In this document: positions 1 to 5,396 of the stretch, piece by piece | How positions within the stretch are numbered: position 1 is the stretch's first letter | Layout: each line of letters begins with the position of its first letter | From: Deltaproteobacteria bacterium | GTDB taxonomy: Bacteria > SAR324 > NAC60-12 | NCBI GenBank assembly: GCA_003541985.1 | Contig: DPLM01000148.1 | Span: 1 to 7,658, forward strand | DNA: 7,658 nucleotides | Direction of reading: 5' to 3' | Notes under the pieces: generated by a model | Databases searched by the model: none | What the model was told of the DNA's origin: nothing | Seen by the model: the letters and a program-made list of their open reading frames with translations, nothing else | Program-made: the position numbers and the translations under genes

Positions 1-359
1 GTCAACGCAAAGGCCTGGGTTGCGATGCTCGGTCCAACAGCATAGAGCAATGGTCCAAGGGTTAGGCCTGAAACTGTCGTAAAACTAAACAGAGCGATCA
101 TGTTTAGTCCAGGCTTGTGACGAGCAAACTGGGCAAAGAAAATCAGACCAATCATCAGTACGAACAATATCATTCTGTTGGAAGCGACAATCGGTAACAA
201 TGGGCCAGTACCCAAGTATGCACCAATAGCAGCCGTTGCCATGGATGCAGCCAACAAAGTGTATACTTTTTTGATGAATACCAGCCTATCTTCGAGTGCA
301 ACGGATTCAACCTTGACCCGACCGAAACTGGCTTCCTGCGCAGTGTTGAAATTCAGCAT
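1..359 (-). CDS. Bax inhibitor-1/YccA family membrane protein, N-terminal part (runs off the left edge)
   Basis: Reading the minus strand from the ATG at 357-359 gives an open frame of 119 codons up to the window edge, with no stop. A short polar N-terminus (MLNFNTAQEASFG) is followed by three hydrophobic segments at about residues 32-50, 62-79 and 86-108. The third contains SGLTLGPLLYA, which matches the 'G(F/L)TLGPLL' type segment I know from the BI-1/YccA (UPF0005) family. These are multi-pass inner-membrane proteins; bacterial members are linked to calcium leak or to modulating FtsH proteolysis, but the role here is inferred from family only. Full-length members have about 220-240 residues and seven helices, so roughly half is missing. 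AAAGGA about six bases upstream supports this start. The gene has its own promoter candidate (424-452) and lies 151 bp downstream of the HAD gene. Family assignment is fairly secure; the physiological role is not. Confidence 0.8.
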   Translation of the reverse strand, partial: MLNFNTAQEASFGRVKVESVALEDRLVFIKKVYTLLAASMATAAIGAYLGTGPLLPIVASNRMILFVLMIGLIFFAQFARHKPGLNMIALFSFTTVSGLTLGPLLYAVGPSIATQAFAL

Positions 360-394
360 CAGTTTCCTTTGTCTAAAGATTAGCGAAATAGTGG

Positions 395-406
395 GGGAAA
401 ATTCCC
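395..406. repeat. 12-bp inverted repeat in the BI-1 gene leader
   Basis: GGGAAAATTCCC is a palindrome with five-base arms around a central AA. It sits about 35 bases before the BI-1 start codon and about 10 bases after the transcription start expected from the promoter at 424-452. That position would suit a repressor operator, or a small hairpin in the leader RNA. No regulator is recognised, and a 12-bp palindrome could be chance. Confidence 0.35.
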
Positions 407-423
407 AATGAGATCTAACTTAA

Positions 424-452
424 AATTTAGCGTATTTTCATTTGCTTGACAA
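424..452 (-). promoter_or_regulatory. Candidate sigma70-type promoter for the BI-1 family gene
   Basis: On the minus strand TTGTCA (452-447) matches five of six bases of the -35 consensus. It is followed by a 17-base spacer and TAAATT (429-424), four of six at -10. Transcription would start near 417, leaving a leader of about 58 nucleotides. The site falls in the spacer between the HAD gene and the BI-1 gene, and the phased repeat array at 453-490 abuts the -35 box on its upstream side. This is pattern matching only; no expression evidence is available. Confidence 0.5.
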
Positions 453-490
453 CCAAATCTGATCCAAATTAGCGCAAATTCAATCCAAAT
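453..490. repeat. Four helically phased CCAAAT-type repeats upstream of the BI-1 promoter
   Basis: On the plus strand CCAAAT begins at 453, 464 and 485, and GCAAAT at 474. The spacing is 11, 10 and 11 bases, about one turn of the helix. A longer shared unit, ATCCAAATT, is exact at 462-470 and 483-491. On the transcribed strand the units read ATTTGG/ATTTGC and lie immediately upstream of the -35 box at 447-452. Such an arrangement could be an intrinsically bent AT-rich upstream element or a row of activator sites on one face of the DNA. Which of these it is cannot be told from sequence. Confidence 0.5.
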
Positions 491-510
491 TCTCAGATAT
501 TGTGAAGCAT

Positions 511-1170
511 TCAAAAAAGCCAATGCAAAAAGTTGGACACTTTTGGTCCGTCAAAAAAAGCAAAGTGCTCCTGGTTTTCCTCATTCTCACGCAGCAAGAA
601 CGGCACCCGATTCTCAACAGCGGCATCATGATCAGTCATTGAATCTCCAATCATCAGACATTTTTCAGGTTCCATTTTCATTTCTGCCAATATCTGTGCT
701 AGTACCTCGGGCTTCGCATGGGGTGCGCCAAACACTCTGGAGAAGAGACTTTCTAAATCAATGGCTTTGAGGATATGCTCGATCTCATTCTGAGGAGTCC
801 CGGTAACGATGATGTGTTGTTGGCCATGAGGATTCGAGTTGAGGAATTCGCGAGCTCCTTCAATCCAAGGGCAAGCAATCACCCCCTCGATCACAGAATC
901 TGCGTAACGCTGGCAATATTCGAAATTCTCTTCTTCACTTAGTTCCTGATCCAGCAGTGTGCGAAAATAATGCGGAATCTTGATGTGACGGGAAACTCCA
1001 CCGTGCAATAAGTGATATTCGCGAACGTATTTACGAACATCATCATCATAATCCTGGAAAAGTTGATCAAAAGCCGCTGTCTTCAAAGGTACTGAATCTT
1101 TAATAACACCGTCGAAATCCCAAAAAATCAGTTTGTAGACTTCTGGAGTGAATCCCATGGTTCTGCTCAT
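511..1170 (-). CDS. HAD-superfamily hydrolase (phosphatase/phosphomutase-like, subfamily I)
   Basis: This 219-residue protein has all four HAD motifs: FWDFDGV at 16-22 (nucleophile Asp18, acid/base Asp20), IVTGT at 121-125 (motif II Thr123), Lys153 in HAKPEV (motif III), and MIGDSMTDHDAA at 173-184 (motif IV, Asp176 and Asp180). An alpha-helical cap of about residues 28-105 follows motif I, as in beta-phosphoglucomutase or phosphoglycolate-phosphatase-like enzymes. It is expected to be a cytoplasmic Mg2+-dependent phosphatase on a small phosphorylated metabolite. The cap stretch YHLLHGGVSRHIKI resembles HAD enzymes I recall from surface-sugar gene clusters, but no such cluster is visible here, so substrate is unknown. 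The start is uncertain: neither the ATG at 1170 nor the one at residue 5 has a clear ribosome-binding site. The downstream BI-1 gene appears to have its own promoter. Confidence 0.88.
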   Translation of the reverse strand: MSRTMGFTPEVYKLIFWDFDGVIKDSVPLKTAAFDQLFQDYDDDVRKYVREYHLLHGGVSRHIKIPHYFRTLLDQELSEEENFEYCQRYADSVIEGVIACPWIEGAREFLNSNPHGQQHIIVTGTPQNEIEHILKAIDLESLFSRVFGAPHAKPEVLAQILAEMKMEPEKCLMIGDSMTDHDAAVENRVPFLLRENEENQEHFAFFDGPKVSNFLHWLF

Positions 1171-1195
1171 AAGGTTTAGTAGCCAAACATCAGAA

Positions 1196-1333
1196 CTACC
1201 GCAGCATAGCTACAGTTTGACTATCAATTACAGATCGTTCCATTTCCAAGGTATGAACAAGTTCCAAGTCTGCTATTTCTTTCCATAATTCTGAGAGTGT
1301 CATTGCCAATTCTGCGAAAGGTGGACCACCCAT
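1196..1333 (-). CDS. Possible small ORF of 45 residues upstream of the HAD gene; may be the tail of a decayed gene
   Basis: An ATG at 1331-1333 opens a 45-codon frame ending in TAG at 1196-1198, 25 bp before the HAD start codon. The product begins MGGPPFAELAMTLSELWKEI and ends in a charged, helix-prone stretch with alternating acidic and hydrophobic residues. It has no membrane segment, cysteine pair or motif that I recognise. A weak ribosome-binding site (TTGGA, about seven bases upstream) is present. If real, it would probably be co-transcribed with the HAD gene. The same frame continues upstream through coding-like blocks broken by stops (see the 1196-1576 entry), so it may instead be the C-terminal remnant of a longer broken gene. 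No function is proposed. Confidence 0.3.
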   Translation of the reverse strand: MGGPPFAELAMTLSELWKEIADLELVHTLEMERSVIDSQTVAMLR

Positions 1334-1529
1334 CTTGTATTCCAACTGTTTGGGAATTTAGGTCTCTAGCACAAGCATACTTCCCGAGCACAAATATTAG
1401 GTAATTTTGCGATGCAGATCCTGACGGACAGACCTTGGCAAATTGACAATTCTAGGGGCAATCAGGTCCCAGGAATTCGGGGCAATAGCATGGCCACCTA
1501 AATCTTAACATTTTACTTTTTTATACATT

Positions 1530-1558
1530 ATTGTACCTTCGTCAGACTTACTTGCGAA
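1530..1558 (-). promoter_or_regulatory. Weak sigma70-like promoter candidate ahead of the small ORF and HAD gene
   Basis: TTCGCA (1558-1553, four of six at -35), a 17-base spacer and TACAAT (1535-1530, five of six at -10) occur on the minus strand. It is the best match I found in the spacer after valS. It could drive the small ORF at 1196-1333 and the HAD gene, but the leader to the HAD start would exceed 340 nucleotides and the site overlaps the possible decayed gene. One match of this quality is expected by chance in a few hundred bases of AT-rich DNA. Confidence 0.2.
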
Positions 1559-1590
1559 GAATCCACAAAGTGCAAATTAATTCTTTGCTA

Positions 1591-1622
1591 GGCAGCTAGA
1601 AAAACACAGTTTTTTCACTGCC
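1591..1622. repeat. Imperfect inverted repeat downstream of valS
   Basis: Outer arms GGCAG (1591-1595) and CTGCC (1618-1622) enclose inner arms GAAAAA (1599-1604) and TTTTTC (1611-1616), with a small asymmetric internal loop and a loop of about six bases. It lies about 120 bp after the valS stop codon. No T-run follows it on the minus strand, so it is not a standard intrinsic terminator. It could protect the 3' end of the valS transcript or be a regulatory site. Stability depends largely on the outer five G/C-rich pairs. Confidence 0.4.
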
Positions 1623-1739
1623 CACCTGCAAGACTCAGGTTTTAGCCCTTTGGTGGTTCATTGATGATATTCGCCAGAAAATTAATGGGATCTTTTCATT
1701 ACACATAATCTTCCGCAGCAAACCACTCATCCTAGATTG

Positions 1740-4442
1740 TCATGAAGCCTTCCTCATTGACTCTAGTTCCTGAAGTTGCTGTTCCAAAGCGGTCATTATC
1801 TTTCCAGAAGATTCAAGCTTCTCTCGCAATTCCAAGACTACGCTCTCCGGGGCTTTAGCCAGAAATCCCTGATTGTTGAGCTTTTGCTGACTTTTCTTAA
1901 AGAACTCTTCCTCCTTCTTAAGCTTTTTCTGTAGAGAGAGAATTTCCTCGCTCCAATCCACATCTCCAGCATCAATTAAGGCCAATGTATCTGAAAAGTA
2001 ACTGCTAAGTACCGCATCATGATTACTGACGTCAGGTTCCTTAGACTTTATATCCAATGAATTCAGTCGAGCCAGTCTAAGGATCAAGTCCTTGTGCTCA
2101 TTCAGTAAATCTGTGTATTGTATTGACTGTAAAATAGCTGGTATCTGTTTATCCATTCCCAAACGGGCTTTATCCCGCAATGCGCGAATTGTTGTAATGG
2201 CTTCTTTGATGTACTCGATGCTTGAATGACTTTTAGAGTACTCATGCTGCTGAATGACTGTGGGCCAATCACTTCCGATCAACAACCTTGGCTGACGGAA
2301 TTCCTTCCACAGAGTTTCAGTCACAAAGGGAATAAAAGGATGTAATAGACGTAGGAGGGTCGTAAAGCTGTAAGCAAGTACCTGGTTATCAATTGCTGTA
2401 CGCTGGGGTTTTTTATCAATCTCAAGATACCAGTCACAGTATTCATTCCAGAAAAAGCTACGTAGCTGGTCAATCGCATCTGAGAGCCTGTATTGCTCCA
2501 ACAGTTTTTGGGTATCACCAACAATGTGTCGAATTTGATGTAGCAACCATCGGGACGTATCCCCATTCACCTGTAATGGAGGTGTCACCGGAGTATTCTC
2601 CGGTAGGTTCATCAAGATGTAGCGTCCTGCGTTCCAAAGCTTATTGGCGAAGCGACGACAGCTTTCCAATTTTTCAGGATACAGACGCAGATCCTGCCCC
2701 GGACCTGTCCCCACTATTAAAGCTAAACGCAGAGCATCCGTCCCATAATCACGGATGCTCTCTAGCGGGTCAATACAAGTTGCTGGGTCCGACTTAGACA
2801 TCTTCTTACCCTCTTTGGTCCGAACTAAACCATGTAGGTATACCGTCTGGAACGGAATCTCTTCAACCATGTAGGTAGTCATCAAGATCATCCGAGCCAC
2901 CCAAAAGAATAAGATATCATACCCCGTTTCCATCACTTGGGTTGGGTGGAATTTCTGATAATCTGGGCTTTGCTTTAGTAATTCCTGAAAAGAATTTGTA
3001 CTATCTGCTGCCTTTTCTGGATCTACCAAGGTGCTCCACGTCCACAGTGCTGAGGAAAACCAGGTATCCAGTGTATCTTCATCCTGGCTCCAGTCCTCCC
3101 CATCTGGGACAACACCGATTTGAATTTCTGCAGAATCTCCTTTTCCACGATACCACACAGGGACCCTGTGGCCCCACCAAATCTGCCGAGAAATGCACCA
3201 ATCTCGGAGGTTCTCAACCCAGTGAAAATAAGTATTGTTGAAGCGATCCGGAACAATTTGGATATCCCCCTCACGCACAACAGCGATAAGAATTTCTCGC
3301 AAGCTCCGTTTTTCACCTTTCCACGGCACTACAGGCTTGTTGACATCAATAAACCACTGCTCACGAATCTGGGGTTCTATCGAACCACCACCACGACTGT
3401 TGAAGGCTTTGCTATTGACATAGTCTCCATCAGTTTTCACCAGCAAACCCTTGGCTGCTAACTTCTCAACAATTTTTGGTCTTGCTTCCTCGATGGGCAG
3501 CTCAGCAAACTCTCCTGCATTTGCCAGCAAGCGCCCCTGAAAGTCGATAATCTGTTCCTTGTCTAGTTTATGACGTTCTGCGATCTCGAAGTCAGTATGA
3601 TCATGCCATGGAGTAATAGTCATCACACCTGTTCCAAAGGATGGATCCACGACAGAATCCTTGATGATCGTAGCCTCGACAGGTCCATTGATCCATTCGC
3701 ACTCAAAGGTGTCGCCGTGACTGAACTCCGAGTAACGATCATCATCCGGATGCATCACGACATACTTGTCACCAAATTTTGTCTCTGGACGAACCGTTCC
3801 AATCTGGAAAGGCCCATACTGAAAGGTATAGAATGGCGATGCCACTTCCTTACGGTCCACCTCATCGTCTGAGACATTCGTTTGTAGCTTCGGATCCCAG
3901 TTAACGATTCGATGCCCACGATAGATCAGTCCATCTGTATGCATCTGTGAAAAAGTCTCATTGACACATCTGTTCAGTTGAGGATCCATCGTGTAACGGT
4001 CCCTCGACCAATCACAACTGGAACCCATTGCACGTACTTGGTTTTTGATCGTATCCCTTGAACTCAGTACATAGTCAGCGATCCGTCTCAAGACTTCATC
4101 TCTACCCAACTCTTTTCTTGGATCGGCAATTCCTTCTTCTCGCTGAATTTTCTGTAGAACCACGTTCTCGGTGGCGATCGCTGCGTGGTCTGTACCAGGT
4201 ACCCAGAGTGCTTCGTAACCACGCATCCGTTGCCAGCGAATCAGAATGTCTTCAAGTGCCAACATAACAGCATGCCCCACATGCAATTGCCCCGTGGCAT
4301 TAGGAGGAGGCATTGAAATGGTGAAGCCAGGCTTGTCGGATTGAGCGTCTGCTCGGAACCAACCACCTTCCTCCCACTGTTGATAGAGATCGGTTTCAAA
4401 TTCCTGGGGGTTATATGTCTTGGTAAGGGATGTCATGGCCAT
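1740..4442 (-). CDS. valS: Valyl-tRNA synthetase (class Ia)
   Basis: The 900-residue product ligates valine to tRNA-Val using ATP in the cytoplasm. In order: MPPPNATGQLHVGH with HVGH at 54-57 (HIGH motif), PGTDHAAIAT at 82-91, a CP1 editing insertion with GTVRPETKFGD at 215-225 and TPWHDHTDFEIAERH at 277-291, DWCISRQIWWGHRVPVWY at 414-431, KMSKS at 547-551, the anticodon-binding helices (about 640-760, with WNEYCDWYLEIDK), and a C-terminal coiled coil from about 830 to 895 typical of ValRS. The length fits the family and no key motif is missing. The editing and post-KMSKS segments differ from the usual gamma-proteobacterial form. The ATG at 4442 is followed by a second ATG two codons later; neither has a clear ribosome-binding site. 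It lies 53 bp after dapB and may be co-transcribed with it. Expected control by an antitermination leader is not visible. Confidence 0.97.
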   Translation of the reverse strand: MAMTSLTKTYNPQEFETDLYQQWEEGGWFRADAQSDKPGFTISMPPPNATGQLHVGHAVMLALEDILIRWQRMRGYEALWVPGTDHAAIATENVVLQKIQREEGIADPRKELGRDEVLRRIADYVLSSRDTIKNQVRAMGSSCDWSRDRYTMDPQLNRCVNETFSQMHTDGLIYRGHRIVNWDPKLQTNVSDDEVDRKEVASPFYTFQYGPFQIGTVRPETKFGDKYVVMHPDDDRYSEFSHGDTFECEWINGPVEATIIKDSVVDPSFGTGVMTITPWHDHTDFEIAERHKLDKEQIIDFQGRLLANAGEFAELPIEEARPKIVEKLAAKGLLVKTDGDYVNSKAFNSRGGGSIEPQIREQWFIDVNKPVVPWKGEKRSLREILIAVVREGDIQIVPDRFNNTYFHWVENLRDWCISRQIWWGHRVPVWYRGKGDSAEIQIGVVPDGEDWSQDEDTLDTWFSSALWTWSTLVDPEKAADSTNSFQELLKQSPDYQKFHPTQVMETGYDILFFWVARMILMTTYMVEEIPFQTVYLHGLVRTKEGKKMSKSDPATCIDPLESIRDYGTDALRLALIVGTGPGQDLRLYPEKLESCRRFANKLWNAGRYILMNLPENTPVTPPLQVNGDTSRWLLHQIRHIVGDTQKLLEQYRLSDAIDQLRSFFWNEYCDWYLEIDKKPQRTAIDNQVLAYSFTTLLRLLHPFIPFVTETLWKEFRQPRLLIGSDWPTVIQQHEYSKSHSSIEYIKEAITTIRALRDKARLGMDKQIPAILQSIQYTDLLNEHKDLILRLARLNSLDIKSKEPDVSNHDAVLSSYFSDTLALIDAGDVDWSEEILSLQKKLKKEEEFFKKSQQKLNNQGFLAKAPESVVLELREKLESSGKIMTALEQQLQELESMRKAS

Positions 4443-4469
4443 TTGAATGACGGGGTTGGGAGAAATGCA

Positions 4470-4500
4470 TTAATCATTAAAAGATTAGCATCTAATTAGA
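4470..4500. repeat. Two short palindromes in the dapB-valS spacer
   Basis: TTAATCATTAA (4470-4480, symmetric around its central base) and TCTAATTAGA (4491-4500, perfect) lie 10 bp apart in an AT-rich spacer; the second overlaps the dapB stop codon at 4496-4498. They could be operator half-sites or simply AT-rich sequence. Neither is G/C-rich enough to act as a terminator, which leaves read-through from dapB into valS possible. Confidence 0.3.
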
Positions 4501-5233
4501 GAAGATGTTCGAGACCATAAAAGAGTTGCTGAGATCCAATCACTTTTGTGCAGGCGAGGCAAACGCCAGGCATAAAGGATTCCCGGTGAATCGAATCATG
4601 TCGAATGGTCAGTGTTTCTCCAGTCCCCCCAAAGATTATTTCTTGATGAGCAACCAGTCCCGGCAATCTCAGAGAATGAACCCTGACTCCGTGCACTTCT
4701 GATCCCCGCGCCCCTTCAAACAATTCTTTCTCTTCCACCAGAACTTTAGGGATTTCCTGGCGCGCATCATCGATTAGCTGTGCGGTCTTGACTGCAGTTC
4801 CTGAAGGTGCATCGGCTTTCCGATTATGGTGGAGTTCAATCACCTCTACATCGGGGAGATACTTGACAGCGTCCTGTGCATATTTCATCAATAATACTGC
4901 ACCAATCGCAAAATTTGGGGCAATTAGCCCTCCAATGCGCTTGTCTTTAGCAAATTGCTGTAGTTCTACTACCTGCTCCGACAATAGACCACTGGTTCCA
5001 ACAACAGGATGCACTCCAGCTTCCAAAATCTTACAAGTATTTTCAAACGCGACCGTAGCAGATGTAAAATCCACTACTGCTTGCGCCTGGCTTGCCTTAA
5101 TTCTGGTAAGCAAATCATCTCCAAGATCTGTCTGATCAACTAGTTGGAGATCTGATGCTGCTGTAACTGCTTTGACAACTTCTTGGCCCATGCGGCCTTT
5201 AGCGCCGTTTACCAAAACACGAATATTCTTCAT
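4496..5233 (-). CDS. dapB: 4-hydroxy-tetrahydrodipicolinate reductase
   Basis: The 245-residue enzyme reduces the DapA product with NAD(P)H to tetrahydrodipicolinate, in the diaminopimelate/lysine pathway that feeds peptidoglycan. The N-terminal Rossmann fold starts with VLVNGAKGRMGQEVV (glycine motif at 10-16). VVDFTSA (53-59), VVGTSGL (77-83) and APNFAIGAVLL (105-115) are the usual cofactor and domain-junction segments. The catalytic stretch ELHHNRKADAPSGTA spans 133-147, with His135-His136, Lys139 and the substrate-binding PSGT at 143-146. The ending FMPGVCLACTKVIG...GLEHLL is typical. Length is within the family's usual 240-270. The start at 5233 fits homologues (MKNIRVLVNGAKG) although no good ribosome-binding site precedes it. 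It stands 163 bp after aceF and 53 bp before valS. The hairpin between aceF and dapB suggests partial uncoupling from the aceEF message. Confidence 0.96.
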   Translation of the reverse strand: MKNIRVLVNGAKGRMGQEVVKAVTAASDLQLVDQTDLGDDLLTRIKASQAQAVVDFTSATVAFENTCKILEAGVHPVVGTSGLLSEQVVELQQFAKDKRIGGLIAPNFAIGAVLLMKYAQDAVKYLPDVEVIELHHNRKADAPSGTAVKTAQLIDDARQEIPKVLVEEKELFEGARGSEVHGVRVHSLRLPGLVAHQEIIFGGTGETLTIRHDSIHRESFMPGVCLACTKVIGSQQLFYGLEHLL

Positions 5234-5269
5234 TTCAGGACTTATTGAGGGTTGGAATTAGTTACAATT

Positions 5270-5305
5270 CAGAAGGATTGCAAGGAAGGATGGATAGATT
5301 TGAGG
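5270..5305 (-). promoter_or_regulatory. Pyrimidine-rich, G-poor tract upstream of dapB
   Basis: On the transcribed minus strand this stretch is dominated by C and T, with repeated TCC/TTCC units and very few G residues. Such unstructured C-over-G RNA is what Rho factor loads onto, so the tract may be a rut-like site where transcription leaving aceEF is trimmed. It could equally be a simple low-complexity spacer. Rho dependence cannot be shown from sequence. Confidence 0.2.
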
Positions 5306-5344
5306 GCTTTACTTAGAGCCAATTCAACATTCAAAGTAAACGCC

Positions 5345-5369
5345 GGACAACTTCTGTGGGAAGTCGTCC
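5345..5369 (-). terminator. Strong hairpin 27 bp after aceF (attenuator, weak terminator or 3'-end stabiliser)
   Basis: On the minus strand the arms GGACGACTTC and GAAGTTGTCC pair over ten positions with a five-base loop (CCACA). The only non-Watson-Crick position is a G-U wobble in minus-strand RNA, whereas plus-strand RNA would have an A-C mismatch, so the structure favours the aceF transcript. It is followed by GGCGTTTACTTTG rather than a continuous U-run, so a full Rho-independent terminator is doubtful. Its position just after the aceF stop suggests it sets the ratio of aceEF to downstream dapB-valS message or blocks 3' exonucleases. Confidence 0.5.
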
Positions 5370-5396
5370 TACATCAGAGTACGAATCAAACTCCTT

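Larger units (their letters stand above)
1196..1576 (-). pseudogene. Possible decayed gene: one frame with coding-like blocks broken by three stop codons
   Basis: From 1576 down to the TAG at 1196-1198, a single minus-strand frame reads as four blocks separated by TAA codons at 1505-1507, 1397-1399 and 1358-1360. The blocks are a 23-residue segment with FASKSDEGTIMYKKVKC, a 35-residue segment with GGHAIAPNSWDLIAPRIVNL and then SVRQDLHRKI, a 12-residue segment, and the 53-residue final block that contains the 45-residue ORF. The second and fourth blocks have protein-like composition, yet the second has no start codon. All blocks share one frame, which fits nonsense decay rather than frameshifts. 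I do not recognise the family. The plus strand of the same stretch also holds a 29-codon ORF at 1412-1501 of plausible composition, so strand is not certain and the call is tentative. Confidence 0.25.
1334..1739. other. Intergenic stretch between valS and the HAD gene, without a confident gene
   Basis: About 570 bp separate valS from the HAD gene (1171-1739), and this is the part with no plausible start-to-stop gene. It contains broken coding-like blocks (1334-1576), a weak promoter candidate (1530-1558), an inverted repeat (1591-1622), and GGGGCAAT repeated at 1455-1462 and 1479-1486 with a 24-bp period. I see no tRNA-like fold, insertion-sequence end, or hairpin followed by a T-run after the valS stop codon. 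The stretch at 1623-1739 shows nothing I can name. Confidence 0.6.

Noticed and set aside
178..411. 77-codon plus-strand ORF opposite the BI-1 gene
   Set aside because: The minus strand here encodes a recognisable membrane protein with its own ribosome-binding site and promoter, so the plus-strand frame is a shadow.
446..474. TTGACA on the plus strand in the HAD-BI-1 spacer
   Set aside because: The -10 position reads TTAGCG, a poor match, and the downstream plus strand has no gene. The same bases serve better as the minus-strand -35 box.
1443..1471. TTGACA on the plus strand as a promoter -35 box
   Set aside because: No acceptable -10 hexamer lies at 16-18 bp and no plus-strand gene follows.
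1412..1501. 29-codon plus-strand ORF between valS and the HAD gene
   Set aside because: Composition is plausible, but it is very short, has no clear ribosome-binding site, and overlaps minus-strand blocks that look at least as protein-like.
1625..1641. ACCTG/CAGGT five-base stem after valS as an intrinsic terminator
   Set aside because: The stem is short and the T-rich side follows on the plus strand, not on the valS-transcribed strand.
1171..1739. Searched the valS-HAD spacer for tRNA, insertion-sequence ends, toxin-antitoxin pairs or CRISPR repeats
   Set aside because: No cloverleaf, terminal inverted repeats with target duplication, paired small ORFs or regularly spaced repeats were seen.
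2393..2797. 134-codon plus-strand ORF opposite valS
   Set aside because: It lies wholly inside the certain valS gene on the other strand, has no recognisable motif and no independent start signal, so it is a shadow frame.
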